DNA of 64,000 nt, taken from positions 189,901 through 253,900 of the forward strand of contig JAVGVS010000159.1 in NCBI GenBank assembly GCA_032718565.1. Direction: 5' to 3'. Shown here piece by piece: positions 1 to 14,800 of the stretch. Position 1 is the first letter of the stretch. Each line of letters begins with the position of its first letter. A model generated the notes under the pieces. It ran no database searches. It was given only the letters and a program-made list of their open reading frames with translations, and was not told the origin of the DNA. Origin of the DNA: Distichodus sexfasciatus (Eukaryota > Chordata > Actinopteri > Characiformes > Distichodontidae). Made by a program: the position numbers and the translations under genes.

Positions 1-138
1 CTATCCATTCATCCTTCTATCCATCCCTCGATCAGTCTATCTCTGTCTGTCCGTCCGTCCATCCATTCCTTCCCTTCCTCCCTCCATTCCTCCCTCCCTC
101 TCTCTTTCTCCATCTCTCTTCCTCTCCCAATCGACCAG
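1..138. repeat. Pyrimidine-rich simple sequence (ATCC/CCTT)
   Basis: Imperfect tccatc, ccttccc and tctct units, almost purine-free on this strand. It probably also serves as the polypyrimidine tract of the following small exon. Confidence 0.7.
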
Positions 139-169
139 CTCCCAGCACATCAAAAGGCAGCTCTTCCGG
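139..169 (+). CDS. cabin1: cabin1 small exon (tentative)
   Basis: A pyrimidine tract ending in CAG precedes a short segment that reads SQHIKRQLFR in the phase needed to join GIWRIP of the next exon. The donor is CGG|gtgacg. A second AG at 144-145 would start the exon at 146 instead. LF(K/R)GIWRIP is my recollection of the vertebrate protein, so the exon is likely but the 5' boundary is uncertain. Confidence 0.55.
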
Positions 170-700
170 GTGACGTCCGGATGGCCTTTACGACAATATT
201 TTGGCTAAACTCTTCTCCTCCACTTGTGCTCTCTCTCATTCCCTCCATCCTCTTTTCTTCCCCTTCGGACAGCCTGCATTTCTCTCACAGTAGCAGTTGC
301 ACTCGTTCTCGAACTTCTGACTTTTCCGCATTCCACAGGCAAAACGGTAGCTGCTGTTAGCCTTGCGGTCCGTTTGTGAAATGAGACTTGGCTCTTCCCG
401 TCCCTTCAGCCAGCGACTAACGCCATCTCCTTCTCTCTCGTGTCCCGTAGGGCATCTGGCGTATCCCGGTGGATGAAATCGACCGGCCGGGCAGTTTTGC
501 GTCTCATATGAACAGATCCATCGTGCTGCTGCTGGACGTTCTGTCTCAGTTGCGAGATCACGACACGCTGCTCAAGATCTCCCTCATGCTCCAGAGAACT
601 CCAGACCAGGGAAAGTGAGTTAAAGAGGCTAAAGAGTTTCTTTCTTTCTTTCTTTCCCCCCCCCCACACTCTTTTTCTGTTTCCATCTCTCCTTATACAT

Positions 701-735
<35 letters not shown>

Positions 736-3700
736 TGCAGGAAGTATTTACGGGATGTGGACCGACAGGTTTTGGCCAAGCGCGCCTTTTTCTTCACTGT
801 GAAAGTGCTTGAGGACAATCTGGACAAACTTACAGCGGTAGGGCGCGTCCCTCGTCTCTCATACGCACCTCTGCTCCCTCGTTCTGTTCGCTCTTTTCTT
901 TACTTTCGCTCATCTGTCGTCTCCTCCTTCTCTCCCTCGCAGGTCTCCGATCCTTCGCCTAAGCCCTCCACCTCCTCCATGGGTGAGATGACCCCAGCCG
1001 ACGTATCCGGCCGTCCTCCTCCTCCTCCTGTTCCTCCTCCGCTTCCTCCCTCTTCCTCCTCTACGGACGACCCCAAATCCTCCCATCCCCCACGCCCCAA
1101 GCCGGCCCTCCCGGGAGAGTCGGACCCCGCAGCCCCCCACCCTTCTCTAGAACCTTTCTCCACCAACACCTCCACCACCTCCTCCTCTTCCTCCGCATCC
1201 TCCTCTCACCACCCCGGCTTGGGGGAGCCCATGGAGCTCAGCTCCTCCTGGACCAAACCTAGAGACCACCAGCCACCCGGCGACGCTGTTACCAGGCAAC
1301 AGGAGGCTGAGAGAGTTCCGGAAAGCAGCCGGACCACCGCCGAACTGTCGCTGGAGGACCTCAGCATCAGCTCCAAGCAGCATCAGCAGCAGCAGCAGAT
1401 GATGCACGCTAAAGGACCACCCCTTATTGCCGTGGCCACGCCCACAGTGCTGGGCGGGGCTTGCGGTAGCGTGGGAGGGGCTGGGGGCGGAGACTCAGGC
1501 CTGTTGAGGCGACCCAGCAGGAAGAGGAAACTGCTGGAGGACGTGGAGTCGGGCAAGACTCTGCTGCTGGACGCGTACCGAGTGTGGCAGCAGGGCCAGA
1601 AGGGAATGACCTATGACCTCAAGCGCATCGAGAAGATCATGTCCGAGACGTATATGCTGATCAAGCAGGTAAGCGAGAGTGTGTGTGTGTGGGGGGGGAG
1701 GTTTGGGGTGGGTGGGTGTGTGTGTGTAGAGCTGAAACGATTATTCGAATAACTCGAATAATTCGATTACAAAAAATGGTCGAGGCAATTTTTCTAGAAT
1801 CGAAGCTTCGTTTAAGTCATTTAAATGGCTACAGCATATGCCGCTTGTGTTTCACACAGACGCTTATTAATGACGCACAATATTTTCAGTGGCGCGATCA
1901 AGGCTGTAAACACGCACGCTGTTTGTAAGCGCCATTACTCGCTAAAACGCTCCGTTTCCGTCAAAACATCCCCTTTATTACAGACAAAACGCGTAATTTA
2001 GCTGATAAATAACCACAACAACCAGCGTTCCACTCACAATACAGCCATTTATTGAGATTTTCCCATCGATTTTTATTTCATAGTTCGTTTCCGGAACGCG
2101 CTGAACCCTTTATTGTGACGCGGCTCCGAGGCGTGCGCAGGGGATTGTGGGAAATGCAGTTCTCTTCCAGAAAGGCCAAAAGTAACTCATTTTATTGGCC
2201 AAATTGATTCAAAATGACCCTTGAACTTCATGTTTCTTCATTTTCAATTGAATACAACATAAAGCGCATATGACTAAGTTCCACTCACAGTAGAATACGC
2301 CTAATAACAAATGTAGTCATTTTCATTTACATTTTTTCATCCGATTACTCGATTAATCGATAAAATAATCGATAGATTACTCGATTACAAAAATAGTCAT
2401 TTGTTGCAGCCCTGTGTGTGTGAAGACAATATTTAAGTCAGGTATTTTCTTAATCTCAGTCTCCTCCTCACAGAAAAAGACACAATTTATTCATTAACAA
2501 CTGGTATCGGATCGGTACTCGAGATCGGACGATACCCAAAGCCCATCAGCATCGTTATCTGAAAAAGTTGGATCGGCGCGTCACTAATATATGATGATAT
2601 GCCAGTACCCCACTGTATCCATGACATGCAGAGGTTTCGGTCTCCCCTCAGTGTGTGTGTGTGTGTGTGTGTGTGAGATTATTCAGCCAATGTGTTGATG
2701 GGGAAACCCCTAGCCGTCTCATGACTCCACATGAAAGCTCTGTCCTGTTATAGGGGGAGATCTGAAAAAAACCCACCATCACTAGCACAACATGTGACGG
2801 TCCACACAACACACACACTGTAGTAGCTGCAGGAAATGTCCTGACTATATATAGCAGTGTGTGTATAAACACACACATACACGTAGTGCTGTGTCATCAG
2901 GTGCAGCCACGATTACTCACACACACACACACAGAGCAGTGGAAAGTAATCAAGGTTGTAGTGGTGCAGTGGCCAGCGTTTGGAGTTGTTCTGTGTGAGG
3001 AGGTTTGTTAGAAATCTGGACGTTTCATCTGAACATGACGTTCTTTAAATCAGATGAGCAGCGGCGACGGTGTGTGAGATGGTGCGTTGGGCATGTTATA
3101 GAAAGAGGGTGTGGCCGTGTGTGTGAATGCATGTGTGTGAGGGAGAGATGGGGTGTGTGTAAGAGTGTGAGTAAGAGAAGGTATGAAAGTGTAGGTGAGA
3201 ATTTGCATGAGTGGGTGTGAGTGATCGCATTGCTCGTAATCGTGAAAGTTGTTCTCATTCATTCATTACACTAAACGCTTAATCCCCGTCGGGGTCAGGG
3301 CACCGGATCCTGTCCTAGTTTACAGACCTCTCTGTATCCCTCCAGAATTTCACGGCTCTTTTTGGAGATGGCTGTGGCCTAAAATTAGGGCCCTATGATT
3401 TGCGCGATGCGGAAAACGCAGACGGAATCGCAGAATTCAACAAATAAAATGGAATCCGGTGTAAAACGCGGAACGTCGTATAATTCGCTGATATCGGTGT
3501 GTGGGCAAAGCAAAGCAATGGTTTCTAATCAGTTTTGGCCGCTGCAGCCCCCTGTACGTGTTACCTGTTGAGGCGGGACTCAGCTTTCCACACACACAAA
3601 CGCACAGACACAGAGGGGGAAACGTCAACGGTCAGCTATGACGAAGAGGCTGAAACACCGCAGTCCTCAAAATAATTAGGGAATTTGAGTGTTAGTGCGA

Positions 3701-5771
3701 CGTTTAGAGCAGAACAATAACCAAATGATTTTTATGAATCGGGAGAACAACTCTTTTGTAAGTTTTGCCAGCACACGATAGACTGCACCCGCAAGAACAC
3801 GTGACGACCACTTACAGTCAAACTCTCACATCAGACACGTTTCGTTTTGCACGAAAAAATGAATGTTTTTTGTTGTTTACAGGTAAATGTTTTACCAAAG
3901 CAGAAAATGTTCTACTGAACCCCAGCACTTTGTTGAAGTCACTTAACGTGATTTTTTTCCTATTGCATTGTTCTTTTTTCCGTCCACTCCATAATTAAGA
4001 CACTTTTTAGGTGAATAAATATGATTATAACGTAAAACACAGAATTCGGAAGAATAAAAATGGAAAAAATGGAATTCAGGAAAAAATAAAATGGAATTTA
4101 GGAAAAAACAAAACAGATTTCATAGGGCCCTATAAAATGCCAGACTTTGCGGCAACTTTTCTAAATAAATGCGATGAAAGTTGTGGTGTTTTTTGCCGTT
4201 TTGTTGCAGTAGAAATTTTGCAACATTGCCAAATCCTGGAGAGTCTGTTTAAAGATGGCTTCCTGTAGATTACATATCTTTTCATGCAGTTTACAGCACT
4301 TTATTGTCCTAAAAGTTTTCAGAGCTTTTCTTCACAGTTATCTCCCATCACAAGTACTCGTCCGTGTAGATCGTTAAGCACTTTGAGGAATTTAATGCAC
4401 TGAAAGTAGATTTGATCTGTAATTGAATCCACTGGTCGTTAGCGGTTACCACAGATGATAACGTTGCGCATGGACGTGTGGTTAGAACAGACTAAACAGA
4501 TGTCTGGAAATCAACTGTCTGCTTTACAGAGGTTTGCTGATTTTCTCCAGTGGGGTCTGAAGTCTAATAATTTTAACGCTTTTGTGATCAGAACACTGAC
4601 TCGACTCTTCTATGTGAACTGACAAGATGTTGAGACTAATGAATTGATGAAAACCCGATAAGCTTATGTTTTACACAAAAACATGGTGCAGTTGGTAGTG
4701 CAGTAAATTCTGTTTTATTTTTTCCTGAATTCCGTTTTTTCCATTTTTATTCTTCTGAATTCCGTGTTTTACGTTATAATCATATTTATTCACCTAAAAA
4801 AGTGTCTAATTATGGAGTGGATGGAAAAAAGAACAACGCAATAGAAAAAAAATTCACTTTAAATGACTGTTATTCAACTCCAACAAAGTGCTGGGGTTCA
4901 GCAGGACATTTTCTGCTTTGGCAAAACATTCACCTGTAAACACCAAAAAAAACGAAACGTTTTGCTTGTGCAAAACGAAACGTTTCTGATGTGAGTTTTT
5001 GACTGTGAGTGGTCGTCACGTTGAGTTCCGTCATTTTTTTGAGGACTTCGCTGTTTCAGCCTCTTCGTCATAGCTGACCGTTGACTTTTTCCCGTCTGTG
5101 TGTGTGGAAAGCTGAGTCCTGCTTCAACAGGTAACACGTACAGGGGGCTGCAGCGGCCAAACTTGATTAGAAACCTTTGCTTTGCCCACACACCGATATC
5201 AGCGAATTATACGACGTTCCGCGTTTTACACCGGATTCCATTGTATTTGTTGAATTCCACGATTCCGTCCGCGTTTTCTGCATCACGCGAATCATAGAGC
5301 CCTAATCGTACACATCGTAATGTCCCTTTACGTAGAGAAGACAAACGTCTGGATGAGGTCAGGAATAAAAACGGCCAAGTAATTTATTACATTTTGTGAC
5401 TGGATTTTTTAAAATCTCACTGAAGCCAAAATCGTATCGTAGCAGACTCTGTGATATCGACAAACATCGAATTAGATTTGATTAGGGTTTTGCCCTAACA
5501 CGAGAGACATGAAAAATGACACGTAAAATGAAACAATAAACAGATTGATTTCATTGTTAAGTGTTGAGCCTTCTGGTTAAACCCTGGAGATTCATGAACC
5601 CCATTTGAGTTTATTTGGCCTAATGCGACTTGAGAGCAACAGGGAATATGGCTGACGATATTTTCGCCGACACGCACATTTACCTCTTTTTACCTCATAT
5701 GAAAACAAACTGCCTAAGTTTCCATTAAGGTTATGTTATTAGTTTGAGAGGATAATGGCTTGAGCTGTGAA

Positions 5772-5808
<37 letters not shown>

Positions 5809-8800
5809 CTCTCCTCCCAGTCCATTATCAGCCCCTGCCTCACTCGTATTGAGTCACCTCTCATTTTCCCGCTTGGATAATTATATCTCCTCCCTCTCTC
5901 TTCCTCTCTCTCTCTCCCTCTCGTGTGTTCTGAGGCAGCATCATTTCATCCTTTTTGTGCGTAAGCGTTTGTGAGCGCTTTTGTATTATCGCGCGTGTCC
6001 TGAACGCATTCGTCTTTATATATTAGGTTTCCCAGAGATACTTCGGCAATTCAAACTTAAGTCAGGTTTCCGATTGGCGGCCAAACAAAAAAATCTGATA
6101 CAATATTTTTGGAGTGGCCCTGAGCTGAACCCCAAAGAGGAGATCGGGTCGCGTAGGACACGACAAGGGGCACTTTGGGTTTTTGAGGATGGGGTCGATG
6201 TTGGGCTCCCACCTCAAAGTCTTGGGAGGTGTTAGTCACTACAAATTTGAGTGTCTGCAGAGTAGAGGTACCTCAGTGGCACCACCTACAGCTGCAACTA
6301 TCGATTCTTTTTGTAATAGAGTATTCTATCGATTTTCTTAATGATTGATCAAGTAATCTGATATGTACGGTAAATCCACTGGTTGACTAGCGTGAAGATA
6401 TCGGAATCCATCTTCGTCTCCCGAGTTCAGTTAACCTAACGCAGGTAGGCTATCCGTGTGGCTGTGAATGCAGCGTAAGCTAGCGTAAATACAAACGTAG
6501 CCGTGACCGCACCAAGCGTCTGTGAGTGCTACGGCGATAGTCAACTTCAAAGGCAGATTTCTCAGTTTCTCACTTGCCGTGATATAGGTATCGTTTTGAA
6601 GCTTGATTTATGCCCTTTCATGAAAACATAATAACTCAATTTTGAAAATTTGCGACAAGCGACTGGTTTTGCCGTGGAGGGTCTAGTGTGTGAGTAGAAG
6701 TTAGCAATACATACTTTATGTTGTTGTATTTAGGATGCCCTGCACTACTCATCATTTGATGTGTAAATGCTGATATAGTTATGAAATCAGGACATTTCTG
6801 ATGAAAACTGACTCGTTTTTTTAGCTTTAGGTCAAATAAAAGAGCAATAAAAGAACATTGTTTTATTGCTGAGTTGCAGAGTTTTTTAAATCTATTATTG
6901 TCTATTTATTATCTATGGCGTAACATTCTAACACTTTTTCTTTATTTCTTCTTTCCTGTTGATTACACTATAACATTATAAAATTGAAGAAAAAAATCGG
7001 GTCAATTGAAACTGAAGAAATACTGAAGTTTTTGGTCATTTTGAACCAATTTGACCTATAAAATGAGCTGCTTTTGGCCTTTCTGGAAGATAATTACATT
7101 TCCCACAACACCCTGCGTGCCCCTCGGAGCCGCGTCACAATAAAGCGTTTAGCGCGCGGAATAAACTACGGAAAATCTATGGGAAACTCAATAAACGACT
7201 ATGTTGTGAGTAGAGCGCTGGTTGTTGTGGTTATTTATCAGCTGACATATGCGTTCAGTCTGTAATAAAGGGGACGTTTAAACTGAACTGGAGCGTTTTA
7301 GCGAGTAATGACGCGCTAACGCGGGCGCTCACAAACAGGGCGCGTGTTTACATCGCAAAAACGTCATTTATGGGTTTTTACGTATTCTGTTTTCGTGCAC
7401 GGAATATCTCACAAATACTTTCACCTACTGAGGGATCAGGTCTTGTCTTGATCGCGCCTCTAAAAACGTTGCATCGTTAATAAGCGTCCGTGTGAAACAC
7501 AAGAGTGCGATGAATTCAACGAAGCTTCGATTCTGGAAAAATTGCCTCGTACCATTTTTGGGAAACGAATTATTCGAGTTATTCGAATAATCGTTTCAGC
7601 TCTAGTACCACCTTGCATGAACAAGGTACCATCCTCCAAGCACAGCTCCCAAAAAAGCTGCCCACTGCTGCTGTGCATTTCTGTGTATGATTGTTAGGAA
7701 TGCTTGTCTTTGTTCTAGATGACTCTTCTAAAACACCGTGTCGTGCTACTCGCTTTAACTGAAGCAGCTCAGATTTCATTTTCAGCTTAAAGCAGGGGAG
7801 TGACCGGCAGGTTCTTCAAGTCCTGATTAGGGGTTTGTTCTCACCATTTAAAATCCACCACAGACTAGGGCTGTGTCAAAGGACAAATTAAAACGTCTGT
7901 CGTTTCATATTACGCTCTATATAATATTCTATATACTACGGCGCCACGTAAATTGCAGTTGGCAGTTGGTGACATAACAGTAGGGTGTTCGCACCGTGAT
8001 CAGAAGGTCGCAGGTTTGAATCCAGGGCTGGTAAAGTTACCACTGAGGTACTCGTGAGCAAGGTACCGTCCTCAAGCACTGCTCCCCGGGCGCTTGTTAG
8101 CTGCCCACTGCTCCTTCCTGGGTGGGTTAAATGCAGAGGTCGCATTTGGTTGTGGTGCACTGTGTGCTGTGCTGTGGTGTGTTCACAATGACAAATAATC
8201 ACTCACTTAAATGTAGGCACAGAGAATACCATGGTGTTATCTGTGGTGTTACCTTAATGCTGAACGTGCAGTGGAACGTTAGCAAGCAAAATCTGGTGTC
8301 TGTTCACGCTCAACTCTGCCTACACGCACGCTCGAAACACGGCGCCCTCGCACTCAGATATATGGGATGCCAAAGGTGCCACGATAGAGCGCCGTTTTAC
8401 GGAGTAAACTTAGCGTTTGACTCGCTTGAGCGCTGTACAAAGCGGCGTTTCCAATGCCATAAAAAACACCTTTTTTAATGAATAAAACAGCATAAACAAA
8501 TGGATATTTCACTGCCAGTTGTGTAAAAATCTAGGAAAAATTGTGCACCTTTGGCGTTCCATATGTGCGTGTATTCCGAGTGTTTTGAGTGGGTTCCCCT
8601 GCTTCTGTAAACGTCAGACCAAAACCTGACTGGATGTTTTTGGCTTGCTGAAGCCAGATTTCTACATCTCTGAAGTTCCCCAGGTGTGTTTTAATCCTGA
8701 CCGATACTGATATAGCAGTTGCATTTGTGATTGCAGCAGCAGTTCCAGACGGACAGCACCACACACACTCACGCTTCCAACCGGTGTTTTGTGTCAAAAC

Positions 8801-11227
8801 ATGACGACGTAATAAAGTTACACAACACAACGGCGTTGGAGAAGTGTAAATAGAGCCGAGTGCGTTCCACTTGACATTGTTCATAAATCTACGTGTTCAT
8901 AAATCTGCACTGAGAGTCAGATGAAGGACTTTACCTTTACTCGTAACTTGTTGAGCAGTTCAGCGTTCAGTGACACGATCTGGAACTTTCTATTTAACGC
9001 GCGCCCCTGAATCTTTATATGTAATTTCAGTACACAAACTTCATTACCATTGTGTGTGAAGGAATGTCAGTGGAGCTTTCATTAAGGGGTGTGTGTGTGT
9101 GTGTGTGTATGTTCTTGTACTTGCTACTTAGTGAGAACCAAAATGGGTTTTTTACCAGCAGAGGCAGGACATTTTTGGGAAGTGAGGACTTTTTTAGTGG
9201 TCCTCACTTCTTTAAACGGCTTTTACCAAAAAAAATACTAGTTTATTTGCAAAACTAAAAGTGTAGAAAGATTAGCTTTTGGTTACTGAGGTTATGGTTA
9301 GGGTTATGTTTAGGGTTAGGTGTAATATTATTTACATACAGTAATATAGAAGTCAGTGGAGGTCCTCACTAGTACAAGGGTGTGTGTGTGTGTGAGTGTG
9401 TGAGAATTGTGAGTGCTTGAGCTTTGGGAGTGGGAGAGTTTGTCATGCTTCATTGACCACATACCTCACGGACTGGAGGAACAAGTCCAGACGACAACCG
9501 TAAACGTGTGTGTCTGTGTCTTTGTGTGTGTGTGTGTGTGTGTGTATACTACCAGACACACACTTTCTCTCTCTCTCTCTCTCTCTCTCGCTCAGGAGTC
9601 TTCATTTCCGTCCGCTAATAGAGTTGTGTTTGGAGCAGATGAGCGTATGTTGTACAATCTGTTCAGAGATTTCTTTTTTCGTACTTTAAATATACTTGTG
9701 CTTCTGTTTTATTAAACTCTCTGCATAAAATATGCTTAAAATATAAAAGATTCTGTCTGTTTGAGGGACCGAATACTAAACCCTAAGGAATCTCAGAAAC
9801 TACAATTTTTATTTATTTATTTTTTGTCTTTTTCAGTCTGTTCAGTCTTGCCTACTCAAATGATGTCAACCTCCATGTAATTCCCCCCAAATTTCTGCAG
9901 CGAGATTTCTGCGATATTAAAACGTCACAGTATTTCTCGCTGAGGTGAAAAGCTGTCTCACAAGATAGTATGCTGCTATGTTTTGGCCAAAATGCGCAGT
10001 GGAACTTTCACCAGCAAAAATGATTTCGTCTCCAGTTCCTCTTTACCAAAGATAATAGAAACTTAGTAGCAAAGATTAAGGTACTTAGTACCAAACCTAA
10101 AGGACCTTAGAAGCAAAGATTAAGGTACTTGGTGCCAAACGTAAAGGACCTTAGTAGCAAATATTAAAGTACTTTGTACCAAACCTAAAGGGCCTTAGTT
10201 GCAAAGATTAAGGTACTTAGTGCCAAACCTAAAGGACCTTAGTAGCAAAGATTAAGGTACTTAGTGCCAAACCTAAAGTACCTTACTAGCAAAGATTAAG
10301 GTACTTAGTCCCAAACCTAAAGATACGTATTACCCTTAGTAGCAAAAATAACAGAAATGTAAAACCAAAAATAAAGAAAATGTAGTACAACATAAAGGGA
10401 ACTTGGTACCAAACAAAACAGAAATGCAGAACCTAAAATTAAGAAAATGTAGTACCAAACATAATAGAATCATAGTACCAAAAATAAATGAACTGTAGTA
10501 CTAAACTTAGTAGAAACTTAGTGCCAAACATAAAGGAAACAAAGTAGTGTTAAAATCTGGTCTCATCTCGTTCTCGTGAACCATTTCTGGTGTATCGCCT
10601 CGTCTTGTCTGGTGAGTGAGTGTCTCCTCACGCCCCGATGTATATAACGTAGAAGTGCCTCAGTGTCAAGTTGCGTCTTGAAAATGTGTTGTTTTCTCAG
10701 AGCAGTGGCTTCTGGGATTGCTGAAGTGAACCAGGCTGGCGACTGTAATCTGTCCACATTTTTTTCCGCAGGTGGATGAGGACGTGGCGCTGGATCAGGC
10801 CGTGAAGTTCTGCCAGATTCAGTTGGCAGCGTCGGCACAGAGACAGGTAACACACACACACACATTCAAATTTGCCAGGAAATAGCCCACAGTGGGTGTT
10901 TTTCTTCCCTCCATCTCCAATGCAAATGTTCGGCTCGAGCACATTAAGTCGTGCTTCTCCTCCTCCTCTCTCCTCTCTCCTCGCTCACCAACACTCGTCC
11001 CAGCCAAACACTCCATCCATTTCATCCGTCCAGCAGTGTGTGTAGCGTTCTAGCGCCCCCTGGCAACACTGTGGCTCACATGTGACATGCACGTCTGGCC
11101 ATAAGAGACGAGGAGTTGAGGGAAATCCGTGCATCGCTGCTCTCAGCCGTTTCCTGTAACTTTGTCCTCCTAGAGTTTTCTTTCCCTCTGGCATTCTCTC
11201 TCCTTCTCCCTGTATCCCTCTCTTTTC

Positions 11228-11295
<68 letters not shown>

Positions 11296-11516
11296 CCGTC
11301 TCTCTCTCTCCTTCTCCCTATATCCCTCTCTTTTGACTTCCTCTCTCTCTCTCTCTCTCTCCATCTCTCTCTCTCTCTCTCTTTTCTCTCTCCCGTCTCT
11401 CTCCTTCTCCCCTGTATCCTCTCTTTTGAACTCTCTCTCTCCCTCTCCCATCTCTCTCTCTTTCTCTCTCTCCGTCTCTCTCTCCCTTTTCCCTGTGTCC
11501 CTCTCTTTTTCAAGCT

Positions 11517-11563
<47 letters not shown>

Positions 11564-11611
11564 CTCTCTCATCTCTCTCTCTCTTTCTCCTGTATCCTCT
11601 CTTTTCCAGCT

Positions 11612-11660
<49 letters not shown>

Positions 11661-11697
11661 TCTCTCTCTCTTTCTCCCTGTATCCCCTCTCTTTTCA

Positions 11698-11728
<31 letters not shown>

Positions 11729-11770
11729 GTCTCTCTCTCTCCTTCTCCCTGTATCTCTCTCTTTTCAAAC

Positions 11771-11814
<44 letters not shown>

Positions 11815-11817
11815 CGT

Positions 11818-11858
<41 letters not shown>

Positions 11859-14800
11859 CAGCTATCTCATTTGATTAGAGAGGTTTGTTGCTGTGTGCTA
11901 ACATGTCCTTGCTTGGAGTCTCAGAGATGCCGCGAGAGTGTCTTGCTCTCCTCCGCCCCTTCCTGTCTTTTCTTCTTTCCCTTTTCCATCTTTCCCTCAC
12001 CTCCCTCTCTCTCTCTCTCTCTCTTTGACTCTCTGTCATTCTTTCATTTCCCTCCTTTCTTTTTCCCTCCCTCTTTCTCTGTTTTCCTCTTACACTCCCT
12101 CTTTCTTTTCCTCCCTCTGTCTTTCCTTCCCTGTATCTCTCTCTCTAATTCCTTCCCTCACTATTAGAGTGCCAGTGCAAACCTAAGCTTCTTAGTGTCC
12201 TTAGTACCAAAAATAATGGCATTGGAACCATAAATAGGAACTGCAGTTCAGAACATAAAGGAAATGTATTACCAGACCTAAAGGAAACCGAACGTAATTG
12301 AAACTTATTCCCAAAGATAAAGGTGCTTTGTACCAAACATGAGTACTTAGTAAAAAAGGAAACTTAGTACCAAACATAATGGATACTATTTATTTCTCCT
12401 CCCTTCTTTTTCTTTCTTTTCCTACCCTTTCTCTTACCCTCTTAAGATTAGGATACTTAGTGCCAAACCTAAAAGCTACTTGAGTAATCCTTAGTGCCAA
12501 AAAATAATAAGCGATAGAACCAAAAATAAAAAAGAAAATGCTTGTTACCAAGCGATGATAAAGCATACCAAACATAATAGAATGATAAGTACCAAAATAA
12601 AGGAACTGCAGTTCAAAACATGAAGGAAACTTGGAACTAAACATACTAGAAACACAGTACCCCAAATTAAAGAAATGTATTACCAAACCTAAAGGAAACA
12701 TAGTACCAAACATAATTGAAACTTATTTCCAAAGATAAAAGGTGGCTGTACCAAACATAAAGGTGTAGTTTAAAAAAGGGAAAACAGTCCCCAAACATAT
12801 TTATGGACCTTAGTACCAAAATTAGTAAGAGCAACAACAAATGTAAAGGAAATATACTATCAAGATAAAAATTACTACGTTTTATTACATTGCTGCGTAC
12901 TAAATCTGTATCTTTGCCGCTACGTGCTTAATTTCCGGCTGCGACTTGACGTCATGTTTACTCAGTGTTTTTATAAACTCAACAGGTCCAACTGTTTTTC
13001 CCTTTTCTGCCTTTTTATTTTCTTCGGCGGTGAGAGAAGAAAGTGTGGCAGGACGTGTGGGTTTTGGGGCGAGGGAGCGAGTGGGTGGCTGCAGGCGCGT
13101 CGGAGAATGCATCACAGGCATCAGTGCAGAACGTAGCTTTTCTTTTCGGGTGTGGTGATTCTGGGCATCGGGGTTTCCAGCGTCGACAGGCATCGGCGTC
13201 GGCCACGTGTAGGCAGAGTTACCTGTTCATTTGACATTTACCGTACAATAGTGTCATTACATAAATACATTGTTGCTGTAAATGCATTTGATATTTACCT
13301 TAATGCTGTCGTTATTACAAATATATTTTCTTCAGAAGCAACTCCCTTCCTCTTCCCCTCCTCTCCCTCCTTCCCTCACACTGATTTCACAGTTCGTGTG
13401 TGTGTTCTGGATGTTGCTTATGATTCATTTGTAATGATCTGCCAGCCCTATTTCCAGGGTCAGGTGTGTCTGTTAACTTTCATTCTTCACTTCAAGTACC
13501 AAACATTAAAATTACTTAGTACAAGAGAATGGAGTGCCAGTTCCAAAACATTAAGATAACAATTATAAAACATAAAGACTAAGATCGTAGTAACAATATA
13601 AAAGGTGCTTAATTACTAAAGATGAGGTATTTAGTACTTATGAATTAAAAAGGCACTTGGTACTAAATATGAAGGTACTTAGTGCGAAACATAAAGATAC
13701 ATACTACCAAAGCCTAAGATGCGTAGTAACAAGCCTAAAGGTACTTAGTACTAAAGATGAAGAAGGTGTTATTAGCAAAGATTAAGGCACTTAGTACTAA
13801 ATGTAAGAAATACTTGGTGTATCAAACATAAAAGGTACATACTGCAAAGACAGTTGCGTGATAACAAGCCTAAATTCATAGTGCTAAAAGATTAAGGTGC
13901 TTAGTGCAAACATAAGGAATACATACTACCAAAGACTTCAAGATCTTAACAAGCCTAAAAGGTGCTTAGTACTAAGATTAAGTGTTTAGTAGCAAAGATT
14001 AAGGCACTTAGTACTAAATATGAAGGTACTTAGTGCCAAACATAAAGGTACATAGTACCAAAGACTAAGTGACGTAGTAACAAGCCTAAAGTTACTTAGT
14101 ACTAAAGATGAAGGTATTTAGTAGCAAAGATTACAGCACTTAGTACTAAATGTGAAGGTACTTAGTGCCAAATATTAAGGTACATGTACTAAATATTGAT
14201 ACTTGGTGCAAAAATGGGAAAAATAATGGACGCGGTACCAAACATAATGAAGAGTTTGTCAGTTACTTGGTTCTAGTGTCATTGTGTTTTATATACTTGA
14301 ACTCCGATAATGACTGATGTCTAGTTTTGAACCCCGTTCCATTTCGTTCCTCTTCCTCCCGGAGCAGCAGCTTCTGAACGGATCCGGCTCTGTTTGCTGG
14401 AAGCCCAGACCAATATAATTAAACCTGGCCGCTTCACTCTCCATAAGCGGAATTGTCGATTCATTTGGCGTCAGCGGCCAGCCCGTTTCGCTTGCGTTTT
14501 AATTCCTCATCTCCTGGTGCTAGTGGGGCTTCCTGTTGACTCACGCACACACACACACACCCACACACACACACCGCCCGCAGTATGATGGTCTCTTCTC
14601 GTCCATTGGGTGCGTAGTTTCTCTGTGCTTATGCCAAATGGCGAGAGCGAACCAGATTTCGCCCGTCTCAGGTCTTGCGATGTGGTAGACTTATGTATTT
14701 AATGAAAATGCTATGTTGATGTTGCTTCCGAGAAGGAGATAAGGAGGAGAAAAAAGAAAGAGGATGAGAGGGATTTTTGAGGGGCAGGGAATTTAACCTG

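Noticed and set aside
1683..1928. Frame with ETIIRITRII motif shared by 7460-7678 as a transposase remnant
   Set aside because: The shared peptide is only the translated terminal inverted repeat of the two hAT-like elements.
9290..9335. Interstitial telomere sequence
   Set aside because: Only a few degenerate TTAGGG units inside a dispersed repeat present elsewhere in the window.
11076..11878. 250-residue frames rich in Arg/Glu (minus) and Ser/Leu (plus)
   Set aside because: Pure translations of the (CT)n tract; no complex sequence.
12900..13206. 97- and 63-residue minus-strand frames as a nested gene
   Set aside because: The frames overlap plus-strand frames of similar size in a GC-richer patch. 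There is no splice logic, recognised domain or promoter.
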